64,000 nt of DNA from Chloroflexota bacterium (GTDB taxonomy: Bacteria > Chloroflexota > Anaerolineae > Caldilineales > Caldilineaceae), in contig BOKO01000011.1 of NCBI GenBank assembly GCA_016861025.1, forward strand, positions 1-64,000, read 5' to 3'. The notes below the pieces were generated by a model. The model ran no database searches and had not been told where the DNA came from. It saw only the letters and a list, made by a program, of their open reading frames with translations. This document shows positions 1 through 9,918 of this stretch, piece after piece (position 1 is the first letter of the stretch; each line of letters begins with the position of its first letter). Position numbers and translations under genes: made by a program.

Positions 1-396
1 AGAGCGGCGCCGAGATGCCTCGACACCGCTCTATCGTCTACGCTCTGCTCTCGCCAGGCTTTGGGCTGCTTTTCCTGCTTCTCCCCCTCATCCCTACCTG
101 CGCCAAAATTCGGGATGACTCATGTTTGGCTGTTTTCTCTGCGCCTGAGATAGGCTTCATCCGACAATTTGTTAACAACGACGCAACAAGGTACAATAGG
201 TTTGTCTGGGAGAAGGGGTGACTGTTCAGGATCAATTCCCACCAAATGATGTTCCTACCTATCGATCCCATCGGCTCCCTGCCACCGGTGTAGATATGCG
301 CGCCCATATTACACTTGCGTGATCCCAGTCAGCCCGTACATATCTCGTCATCGTTTGTAGACAGCGCAAAGATGCGCCAAATGAAAGGAGAATTAC
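1..396. other. Intergenic leader region upstream of the peptide ABC importer
   Basis: No convincing gene is seen in these 396 bases. The short open frames on either strand have no ribosome-binding site and no family resemblance. The region holds one good sigma-70-like promoter (listed separately) about 200 bases before the first gene, so the importer mRNA would carry a leader of roughly 190 bases. No riboswitch fold was recognised in it. The window edge may cut an upstream gene, but nothing identifiable remains. Confidence 0.5.
169..197 (+). promoter_or_regulatory. Candidate sigma-70 promoter for the peptide ABC importer
   Basis: A TTGTTA hexamer at 169-174 and TACAAT at 192-197 are separated by exactly 17 bases. 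This agrees well with the bacterial housekeeping promoter consensus. It points toward the solute-binding protein gene starting at 397, with no other gene in between. The assignment rests on sequence match only. Confidence 0.5.
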
Positions 397-1968
397 ATGC
401 GTAGGACTCTGTCGTGGATTGCGTTCCTGATGGTCGGACTGCTGGTATTGGGGGCGTGTGTTGCACCAACACCGGTCACCGATGCACCCGGCGCCCCCGC
501 CCCGGCCGCCGGTCCCAAAACGTTGACCATTGCAGCCGGCACCGATGTCGAAAACCTGGACGTTCATCGCGTCACCGCTTCACCTTCGTTCTCCGTGTTG
601 GAGCACATCTACGAAACGCTCTTCTATATGAACACCGAAGGGCAATTGGAGCCGTTGCTTGCCGAGAGCCTTGAGCCGGGCGAGGAGGAAAACACCTTCA
701 TCCTCAAGCTGCGCCAGGGGGTCAACTTCAGCGACGGCACGCCCTTCAACGCTGAAGCTGTCAAGATGAATCTTGACTATGTCCTGAACCCGGACAATGG
801 CAGCGCCTTCCGCTTCCTCATCAGCCGCATCCAGGAAGTCGAAGTGGTTGATGACCACACAGTCAAGCTGATTCTGGATAGCGAGTTTGCACCATTAGCT
901 GCGCATCTATCCCATGGCGCGCTGGCGATCGTTGCACCCAGCGAGATGGAACAGGGCGCCGACTTCATGGCGAATAACGCCATTGGCACCGGCCCATATA
1001 TGCTCGAACGCTGGGATCGCGCTGAGTCGGTCTCCCTGGTGCGCAATCCCAACTATTGGGGCGACGCACCGGCGATTGATCGGGTGGTCTTTAAGGTCGT
1101 GCAGGAAGATGGTGCACGTCTGGTTGAAGTCGAAGCAGGCACAGTCGACGTCGCTGTGCGCGTGCCGCCGGCTGAAGCCGCCCGTATCGACGCCAATCCA
1201 AATGTCGATGTGATCACCACCCCTGGCTTGCGCACGATCTACATCTTCTTCAACGTCACGAAGGAGCCGTTCGACGATGTGCGTGTGCGACAGGCGCTCA
1301 ATTACGCCGTCGATGTCGAGGGCATCGTAAATCAGCTCTTCGATGGCGCGGCGCGCGTCAGCGATGCGCCGTTTGCGCCGCCGATCTTCGGCTACAAGCC
1401 CAACGAACCCTATGCGCGCGACGTCGAACGTGCGCGTGCACTGTTGGATGAAGCTGGCGTTGCTGAAGGCACGACGCTTACGCTCTATCATCCGACCGGT
1501 CGCTACATTCAGGATGCACTGGTGGCTGACGCGGTGCGCGCTCAGTTGCGAGAGGTTGGGCTAGAGGTCGAACTGCGCACGCTGGAATGGCCGCAATATG
1601 TGCCATTCGTGCGCGCTCCCGCCGAGGAGAATCAGGTGCAGTTTGCAATGCTTGGCTGGGGCACGCCGACGATGGACGCCGACTACGCCCTCTATGCGCT
1701 CTTCCACTCCAGCGAGCACCCGCCGGGATTCAACGGCGCCTTCTACAGCAACCCGGAAGTCGACCGCCTGTTAGATGAGGCGCGCACGACGACCGACGTT
1801 GATACGCGCCGCGATCTCTATGCCCAGGCGCTGGACATCATCTGGGAAGAAGCGCCGTGGCTCTTCCTCTACAGCGAAGTCCAGTTGACAGCCATCCGTT
1901 CGAATGTTGAGGGCTTTGTTGTTCATCCGAACGAGCGATTGATCGCCACCGGAGCGGACATCAAGTAG
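397..1968 (+). CDS. Peptide/nickel-type ABC transporter solute-binding lipoprotein (SBP family 5)
   Basis: This is the extracytoplasmic substrate receptor of a peptide-type ABC importer. The 523-residue protein begins with a lipoprotein signal peptide ending in a clear lipobox (LGAC, lipidated Cys21), followed by a Pro/Ala-rich linker. The body has the family-5 layout: an 'LTIAAGTDVENLD' start, the 'GTPFNAEAVKMNLD' signature near residue 115, and 'AIGTGPYMLERW' near residue 195. Length is normal for the family. The start has an AAGGAG-type ribosome-binding site. It is followed by two cognate permease genes. Substrate is unknown; oligopeptides, nickel or glycosides are all served by this family. 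Confidence 0.93.
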   Translation: MRRTLSWIAFLMVGLLVLGACVAPTPVTDAPGAPAPAAGPKTLTIAAGTDVENLDVHRVTASPSFSVLEHIYETLFYMNTEGQLEPLLAESLEPGEEENTFILKLRQGVNFSDGTPFNAEAVKMNLDYVLNPDNGSAFRFLISRIQEVEVVDDHTVKLILDSEFAPLAAHLSHGALAIVAPSEMEQGADFMANNAIGTGPYMLERWDRAESVSLVRNPNYWGDAPAIDRVVFKVVQEDGARLVEVEAGTVDVAVRVPPAEAARIDANPNVDVITTPGLRTIYIFFNVTKEPFDDVRVRQALNYAVDVEGIVNQLFDGAARVSDAPFAPPIFGYKPNEPYARDVERARALLDEAGVAEGTTLTLYHPTGRYIQDALVADAVRAQLREVGLEVELRTLEWPQYVPFVRAPAEENQVQFAMLGWGTPTMDADYALYALFHSSEHPPGFNGAFYSNPEVDRLLDEARTTTDVDTRRDLYAQALDIIWEEAPWLFLYSEVQLTAIRSNVEGFVVHPNERLIATGADIK

Positions 1969-1992
1969 CTTCTTTTCCCGACAAAAGGGGCT

Positions 1993-2025
1993 TGTCTCTC
2001 GGAGTCAAAATGACTCCGAGAGACA
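1993..2025 (+). repeat. Perfect 15-bp stem-loop between binding-protein and permease genes
   Basis: Arms 1993-2007 and 2011-2025 are perfect reverse complements around an AAA loop. No U-tract follows directly, so this is a poor intrinsic terminator. Its position between the binding-protein gene and the first permease matches the kind of hairpin that blocks 3' exonucleases and lets the receptor mRNA outlast the permease mRNA, as in the malE-malF spacer. That role is inferred. Confidence 0.6.
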
Positions 2026-2055
2026 GACGCCTCTCGACAATTTCTACGATTTTTT

Positions 2056-3000
2056 ATGACAACATATATTGCACGTCGTTTTCTATGGGCAATCCCGGTC
2101 TTGCTAGGGGCGTCGTTCCTGGTTTTTTGGAGTATCCGGTGGGTTCCAGGCGATCCAGCCATTGCGATCGCTGGCGAGCTGGCAACGCCTGAGCTGGTCG
2201 CCAAAGTGCGCGCCGATTTGGGGTTGGATCAACCACTGCCGATCCAATTTGGCATTTATCTGGCGCGTATGGTGAAGGGAGACATGGGCACTTCGATCCG
2301 AAGCGGCTTGCCAGTTGCCGAGGAAATCCGCATCCGCCTGCCGCGCACATTACAATTGACATTCTTCAGCCTGCTGCTTGCCGCCTTGATCGGCATCCCG
2401 ATCGGCGTGTTATCGGCAACGCGCGCCAACACCTGGGTCGACGCCACCAGCATGATCATTGCGTTGCTCGGGGTGTCCATGCCCATTTTCTGGCTTGGTT
2501 TGATGTTGATCATCTTCTTTTCATTGACTTTGCCGGGGTGGCTAGGGCTAAACCAGCCGATTCTGCCGCCCACAGGCGCAGGCACGTGGCGGCATTTTAT
2601 TATGCCAACAATTGCGCTCGCCGCAGCATCAATGGCGATTCAGGCGCGCATGACACGCGCTTGCATGTTGGACGTGCTCCGCTCTGACTATATCCGTACA
2701 GCGCGCTCCAAAGGCGTTTCCGAATTTTCGGTTGTTTACAATCATGCGCTGCGCAACGCACTGATCCCGATTGTCACCATTATTGGTTTGCAATTTGGCA
2801 CGCTGCTGGGAGGCGCCGTGTTGACCGAGACGGTCTTCGCCTGGCCCGGGATCGGTCGTCTGCTGGTCGATTCGATTGGCTATCGCGACTATCCGATGAT
2901 TCAGGGCACCGTTCTGGTAATCACTGTCGGGTTTGTTCTGGTGAACATCCTGGTGGATGTGCTTTACGCCTATCTTGACCCAAGAATTCGTTACACATGA
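2056..3000 (+). CDS. Peptide-type ABC transporter permease, DppB/OppB family
   Basis: This is the first inner-membrane permease of the importer. The 314 residues carry the DppB features: an N-terminal membrane segment with 'RRFLWAIPVLLGASFLVF', the conserved 'FWSIRWVPGDP' loop, and a C-terminal block of five helices. The EAA loop that docks the ATPase reads 'DYIRTARSKGVSEFSVVYNH' near residues 213-232. It lies 87 bases after the binding-protein gene, behind a stem-loop, and 68 bases before its DppC partner. The start is an ATG after a T-rich stretch with no strong ribosome-binding site. Confidence 0.93.
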   Translation: MTTYIARRFLWAIPVLLGASFLVFWSIRWVPGDPAIAIAGELATPELVAKVRADLGLDQPLPIQFGIYLARMVKGDMGTSIRSGLPVAEEIRIRLPRTLQLTFFSLLLAALIGIPIGVLSATRANTWVDATSMIIALLGVSMPIFWLGLMLIIFFSLTLPGWLGLNQPILPPTGAGTWRHFIMPTIALAAASMAIQARMTRACMLDVLRSDYIRTARSKGVSEFSVVYNHALRNALIPIVTIIGLQFGTLLGGAVLTETVFAWPGIGRLLVDSIGYRDYPMIQGTVLVITVGFVLVNILVDVLYAYLDPRIRYT

Positions 3001-3068
3001 GTAGTGCGCTCGACAGCCAATTCATTTATCACAAAATCGGCGTTTCTATGCCTGACTCAAGGTGACCA

Positions 3069-3971
<903 letters not shown>

Positions 3972-3992
3972 AGGGATGGCTTATGCGCAGCG

Positions 3993-5705
<1,713 letters not shown>

Positions 5706-5714
5706 TGTGAACAA

Positions 5715-5791
5715 TAGAGATTAGAGATTGGAGATTGGTGATTCGCAGCATTCGACGGCGCCAATCTCTTAATCTCTAATCTCCAATCTCC
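5715..5791. repeat. Heptad-periodic imperfect inverted repeat
   Basis: The left arm (about 5715-5738) is built from GAGATTA/GAGATTG units. The right arm (5761-5791) is its reverse complement, with one extra T and an additional unit. The result is a long imperfect palindrome with seven-base periodicity filling the whole spacer between elp3 and the Uma2 gene. It is probably a mobile or slippage-grown intergenic repeat whose transcript would fold into a hairpin. Similar seven-base units occur in other spacers of this window. Confidence 0.6.
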
Positions 5792-5796
5792 CTATC

Positions 5797-6423
5797 TCAA
5801 ATCAACCCCAACTCCCGTGCAATCTCCAGTTCGCTTGGGCGGGCGGCGCCAACGGAGGGGAAGACCCACTCAGGGCGCAGCCAGAAGCCGGGCAGCAGCC
5901 GCGAACGCAGCGCGCCTTCCTGCGCCGGAATCTCCACAAGCTGCCCGCTGACATTGCCAAAGAGCTTCACCGCGCGTTCGATCGGGTCGATCAGCCAGCA
6001 TTCTTGCACGCCAAACCGACCGTAGTTGATAAATTTCTCGACCATGTCATACTGTCGGCTGCTCGGCGAGATAATCTCGACCACCAGGTCGGGCGGCCCG
6101 TCGAAGAAGACATCGCCAGCCAGATGAAGCCGATGGAATGAAACAAACGCCAGATCTGGCTGGTAGACGTTTTCCTCGTTCAAGCGGTATGCGGCGTTGG
6201 GACCGGTCAGCTCACCAAGCTGGCGATGGTTCACAAAACTGCCAAGAACACCGGCGAGAAAGGTCAAAATGAGTTCGTGTGTGCGAGATGCTGGTGAAGC
6301 CATAACAAAAACCCCTTCGATCAGGTCGGACTTCTGCTCGCTTTGCGGAGAAGCGATATAATCGGACGCGGACATGCGCGCCGTCGCAGGCGTGTCGAAC
6401 AAGGTGTGAATATGCGCGATCAT
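5797..6423 (-). CDS. Uma2 family (DUF820) PD-(D/E)XK nuclease-fold protein
   Basis: The 208-residue protein shows the hallmarks of the Uma2/DUF820 family, which is abundant in Cyanobacteria and Chloroflexota. These are a substrate-shape motif 'SDLIEGVFVMASPAS', the acidic 'YQPDLAFV', the core 'PPDLVVEIISPSSRQYDMVE' (Asp/Glu/Lys-like restriction-endonuclease fold residues) and 'YGRFGVQECWLIDP'. The start is placed at the ATG preceded by GGAGGG seven bases away, twelve codons inside the longest frame. The family is classed as putative endonucleases but has no established cellular role. It sits upstream of elp3 on the same strand, and co-transcription is possible. Confidence 0.85.
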   Translation of the reverse strand: MIAHIHTLFDTPATARMSASDYIASPQSEQKSDLIEGVFVMASPASRTHELILTFLAGVLGSFVNHRQLGELTGPNAAYRLNEENVYQPDLAFVSFHRLHLAGDVFFDGPPDLVVEIISPSSRQYDMVEKFINYGRFGVQECWLIDPIERAVKLFGNVSGQLVEIPAQEGALRSRLLPGFWLRPEWVFPSVGAARPSELEIARELGLI

Positions 6424-6509
6424 TTCTGCACCCTCCATCCATCGAGTCGACCATTGCATCGAACGTTCTACGCACCCAGTATATCATATCCAACCAGGAG
6501 TTTTCTGCG

Positions 6510-7247
6510 ATGCACCCTGCAGTTCAACAGCAATTGCTGGCGCTGAATCGACAATTCTATGCCACTGTCGCCGACGAGTTCGACCGCACGCGGCAGGGGC
6601 TGCCGGAGGGCATGATCACCCTGGCGCGACTGTTGCGCGCCCGGCTGCCATCGCGTGCTCGCATACTTGACGTCGGCTGCGGCAACGGGCGCTTTGCCCG
6701 CGCGCTTGCGCAGCATAGCGTTAGCGGCGTCTATCTTGGACTCGACGCCGACGAGCGCCTGCTTGCCCTGGCTGTGGCGCAGACCACCAACCTGGGCGGG
6801 CTGGCCTGTCGCTTTGCCCAGGTGGACATGGCGCAGAGCGCCTGGCTGGACGCAACGGATGCACCCTACGATGCCGTGGTCTCGCTTGCCGTGCTCCATC
6901 ACTTCCCCGGCTATGAGCTGCGCCGTCGGCTGCTGGCAGAGATGACGAGCCTGCTGGCGCCGGACGGGGTGCTGGCGCTCTCGACCTGGCAATTTCTGAG
7001 CGTGGCGCGCTTCACCGAACGCAGCGTTGCCTGGGAAACTATTGGGCTGCGCGCAACAGATGTCGAGCCGGGCGACGCACTGCTCACATGGAACCAGGGG
7101 GCGCGTGCGGTGCGCTATGTGCACAATCTGGACAGAGACGAAGCGGCGCGGCTGGCGGCCGACTGCGGGCTGAGCATCGTGGAAACCTTCCGCGCCGATG
7201 GCAAGGAAGGCAACCTTAACCTGTTCGTCGTGTTGAGCCGCGGGTGA
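6510..7247 (+). CDS. Class I SAM methyltransferase resembling Trm9/ALKBH8 tRNA wobble-uridine methyltransferases
   Basis: The 245-residue protein is a Rossmann-fold methyltransferase with motif I 'ILDVGCGNGRFARAL' and motif IV 'VVSLAVLHHFPGYE'. Three features resemble the Trm9/ALKBH8 group rather than generic methyltransferases: the N-terminal 'FYATVADEFDRTR', the 'AVLHHF' motif, and a C-terminus with the pattern Trp, 'RYVHNL', a Glu-Leu helix, then 'NLNLFVVLSR'. Trm9 methylates carboxymethyluridine, the product of the Elp3 pathway, and an Elp3-family gene is located nearby. A ribosome-binding site (AGGAG) precedes the ATG. No Trm112 partner is visible here. Methyltransferase fold is near certain; tRNA as substrate is an inference. 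Confidence 0.8.
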   Translation: MHPAVQQQLLALNRQFYATVADEFDRTRQGLPEGMITLARLLRARLPSRARILDVGCGNGRFARALAQHSVSGVYLGLDADERLLALAVAQTTNLGGLACRFAQVDMAQSAWLDATDAPYDAVVSLAVLHHFPGYELRRRLLAEMTSLLAPDGVLALSTWQFLSVARFTERSVAWETIGLRATDVEPGDALLTWNQGARAVRYVHNLDRDEAARLAADCGLSIVETFRADGKEGNLNLFVVLSRG

Positions 7248-7293
7248 GTGTGCGATCCTATCAGCCGCTCGTTGGATGATGAATATTCACATG

Positions 7294-7355
7294 TTGCAGG
7301 TCATCGCCTGCGGCGGGACATGGCGCCCCGTCCCGCCGGAGGCGATGACCTGCAA
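7294..7355. repeat. 62-base near-perfect palindromic hairpin
   Basis: Arms 7294-7319 and 7330-7355 are reverse complements over 26 positions with a single mismatch, around a 10-base loop. No U-tract follows on either strand. Such long GC-rich stems are too strong and too symmetric for an ordinary terminator. A REP-like or miniature palindromic element is a reasonable guess. It lies between the methyltransferase gene and the TIR-CHAT locus, and so may also insulate that locus from upstream transcription. Confidence 0.7.
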
Positions 7356-7394
7356 TTCCCAGACATGAATCAGACCCTGAAAAATTGTGATTAC

Positions 7395-7423
7395 TTGAAC
7401 CCCGCCCGACTCAGTGCTACCAT
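7395..7423 (+). promoter_or_regulatory. Candidate sigma-70 promoter of the TIR-CHAT / kinase locus
   Basis: TTGAAC at 7395-7400 and TACCAT at 7418-7423 are separated by 17 bases. Each hexamer matches four of six consensus positions. The site lies about 90 bases before the TIR-CHAT gene and directly after the long palindrome, consistent with the locus being its own transcription unit. Confidence 0.4.
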
Positions 7424-7514
7424 AGAGCATCATGAAACCTGAACCACGCTACAAATCCGGCGATCGTATCGGCGCATATCGCCGCCGAGCAACAGCGGTG
7501 AAAGGAGCAGTTCC

Positions 7515-9881
7515 ATGTCCCAGACAAGCTTTGGAATTGCGCTGGCGCTGATGGCGGCGACGGTGGAGGCTGCGCAGGCCAGGCACGAATTCATCCTTCC
7601 TGACCACCTGGTATGCGGGCTGACCAAGCTGGAGGATCTGCTCGATGCGCGCACATTGCAGATGCTGGGGCTGCCGGCGGTGCAGACGCCGGTCGTGCAG
7701 GCGGAGGCGACGCAGTTGCTTGAGCTGCTGCAAGCATCCCAGATCAAGCCGCGCGACCTCCGCCATGCGCTGCGGGCTGCGTTGGGCGACGGTGGCTATG
7801 ACCGGCCCGAGGGTGAGTCGATCCACCGGTCGCCGGAGAGCAGGCAGTGTTTCGAGCGTGCGGCGGCCATTGCGCAGGAGGCAAAGGCGCCGCTGCTGGC
7901 GACGCAGCACCTGCTGGCCGCGCTGTTGGAGTTGGAGAACACCCTCACGCGCCAGTTGCTGACCAAACAGGGAGTCGATATCGCTGCACTGGCTGCCGCC
8001 GCGCGTGCGCGGCCTGTGGTGCTGACGCCGCCCGGGAAGATGGAACTCACCCTTCGCTACCGGCGCAAAGACGGCGTTGAAAAACAGGAACACTTCCCAA
8101 GCGAACAAGAAATCATCATTGGCCGCCCCAAGTCGATCCCGATCCAGATCGACCTGTCTCCCGATCTCAAAGTATCGCGGCCCCATGCCCGCCTCTTCCA
8201 CCGCCTGAGCGCCTGGTGGGTGGAAGATTTGCACAGCGCCCACGGAACCTATCTGAATGGGGTGCGCATCGCTGAAGCAGTTTCGCTTGCGCCTGGAGAC
8301 GAGCTGCGGCTGGGCGACACGACGCTGCGCGTCCACTTCACTTCCTTCGAGACGCTGCTGCCAGAAGGCGTCTACGAAGCTACGCTCGCCGTGGATGAAG
8401 TCGAGCCGCCAGCGACCGTACCCGAAGACCTGCGCCTGGCGCTGCTAGATCGCTTCAGCAAGATCGCCCTGCGCCAGACCCATCCACAAGGATTGCTGGA
8501 TCGCTTTGTCGAAGAGTTGGGCGTGCTCTTTCCGCAGGCTGACCACAAAGTAATTCTGCTGGAGGAGAATCGCGATCTGACCCCGCGCAGCGCCGAGCCA
8601 CGCGGCGCCGCTCACGTCAGCTTCACCCTGGTGCGCGAGGCGATGCGTTCACAGCGCGCGCTGCACTGGGTGCGCCGCCTCGCTGTAGAGGGCGAACCTG
8701 TCGCCAGTTTGCACGACACCTTGGCGGCTCTCTGTGCGCCCATTCTCTACAACGGCCGTCCGATCGGCGCGGTCTATCTCGACGCCACGCGCCTGGACAG
8801 CATGTTCACTGCGGCCGATCTGGCGTTGTTGAGCGAGATCGCCAATCTGCTTGCGCAGCCGTTGAAGACCATCGACAGCAGCGAGCTGCCGCGTTTTCCG
8901 CGCGTCTTTCTCTCCTATGCTGCGGCGGATCGCGCTTTTGTCGAGCGCCTGGTGAGCGACCTGCGACGACGGCGCATCAAGGTCTGGTTCGATGAGCGTC
9001 TACAGCCCGGACGCGCTCGCCTGTCGCAGATTGACGAAGCCATTCATGCCACCGAAATCTTTCTTCTGCTCCTGTCGCCAGCCGGCGTCGTCGAGCCGCA
9101 GGCGCTTGAGGAGCTGGATATTGCTTTGCGCAAAGGCAGGCCGATCCTGCCGCTTCTCTATCAGCCGTGCAACCCGCCGCGAACCATCGCCGGGCTTGTT
9201 CCGGTGGACTTCACCAATCAGGAGTACGCGGCAGCCATCGACGCTCTGGAGCAGGCTGTCTATGACCTGTTGAAACCGGTCAGCAAGGAGTCAACAATGC
9301 GTATCTTGTTCCTGGCCGCCAATCCCATTGACACCGACCCGCTGCGTCTCAGCGCCGAGGTGCGCACCATCGACGAGCGGCTGCGTCTGGCCGAGTTTCG
9401 CGACCGGTTCGAGCTGATCCAGCACTGGGCCGTGCGCGCTGGCGATCTGTCCGAGTTTCTGTTGCGCCATCAGCCGCACATCGTCCACTTTGCCGGGCAT
9501 GGCAGCGACGCCGGCGAGATCATGCTCGAAGATGAGCTGGGTCAGGCTAAGGCTCTCCCGCCAGCGGCGCTGGCGCAGTTGTTTCGCATCCTCAAGGACA
9601 ATGTGCGGCTGGTCGTGCTCAATGCCTGCCTTTCGCTGCCCCAGGCGCGCGCTATTGCCAAAGAGATCGACTGCGTCGTCGGCATGACGCGCGAAATCAG
9701 CGACGAGGCCGCCATCAAGTTTGCCGGCGGCTTCTACCGCGGGCTTGGTTATGGGCGCAGCGTGAAAGCAGCCTTCGATCTGGGCTGTAACGAGATCGAC
9801 CTGTCCAACCTGGACGAGGAAGCCCGACCAAGACTGCTGACCAAATCCGGCGTCAAAGCGAACAACGTCGTCTTTGTATGA
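7515..9881 (+). CDS. ClpN-FHA-GAF-like-TIR-CHAT multidomain protein, putative conflict/cell-death effector
   Basis: The 788-residue soluble protein combines five modules. Residues 1-160 resemble two Clp N-terminal repeats ('QHLLAALLELENTLTRQLL'). Residues 178-275 form an FHA domain with Gly203-Arg204, 'SRPH' (221-224) and Asn248-Gly249, the phosphothreonine-binding positions. Residues 300-450 look GAF-like. Residues 460-586 form a TIR domain ('RVFLSYAAADRAFVERLV'), with Glu533 aligning to the NADase glutamate. Residues 594-788 form a CHAT caspase-like protease with the dyad His662 ('HFAGHGS') and Cys705 ('LNACLS'). A kinase-TPR gene follows after 37 bases. TIR and CHAT are each known defence or death effectors; their fusion under an FHA sensor is unusual. 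The start has an AAAGGAG site. Confidence 0.88.
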   Translation: MSQTSFGIALALMAATVEAAQARHEFILPDHLVCGLTKLEDLLDARTLQMLGLPAVQTPVVQAEATQLLELLQASQIKPRDLRHALRAALGDGGYDRPEGESIHRSPESRQCFERAAAIAQEAKAPLLATQHLLAALLELENTLTRQLLTKQGVDIAALAAAARARPVVLTPPGKMELTLRYRRKDGVEKQEHFPSEQEIIIGRPKSIPIQIDLSPDLKVSRPHARLFHRLSAWWVEDLHSAHGTYLNGVRIAEAVSLAPGDELRLGDTTLRVHFTSFETLLPEGVYEATLAVDEVEPPATVPEDLRLALLDRFSKIALRQTHPQGLLDRFVEELGVLFPQADHKVILLEENRDLTPRSAEPRGAAHVSFTLVREAMRSQRALHWVRRLAVEGEPVASLHDTLAALCAPILYNGRPIGAVYLDATRLDSMFTAADLALLSEIANLLAQPLKTIDSSELPRFPRVFLSYAAADRAFVERLVSDLRRRRIKVWFDERLQPGRARLSQIDEAIHATEIFLLLLSPAGVVEPQALEELDIALRKGRPILPLLYQPCNPPRTIAGLVPVDFTNQEYAAAIDALEQAVYDLLKPVSKESTMRILFLAANPIDTDPLRLSAEVRTIDERLRLAEFRDRFELIQHWAVRAGDLSEFLLRHQPHIVHFAGHGSDAGEIMLEDELGQAKALPPAALAQLFRILKDNVRLVVLNACLSLPQARAIAKEIDCVVGMTREISDEAAIKFAGGFYRGLGYGRSVKAAFDLGCNEIDLSNLDEEARPRLLTKSGVKANNVVFV

Positions 9882-9918
9882 GGCTCCGGAAGCGCGTGGT
9901 TCAAGGTGGGAGGTGAAC

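Noticed and set aside
15..221. 68-codon plus-strand open frame at the window start
   Set aside because: It has no ribosome-binding site and no recognisable family, and it overlaps the candidate promoter of the importer.
5715..5791. Possible CRISPR-like array from repeated GAGATT units
   Set aside because: The units are seven bases long with no spacers between them, and no cas gene is nearby.
7248..7442. 64-codon plus-strand open frame after the methyltransferase gene
   Set aside because: It spans the 62-base palindrome and the promoter of the next locus. It shows no ribosome-binding site and no similarity to a known family.
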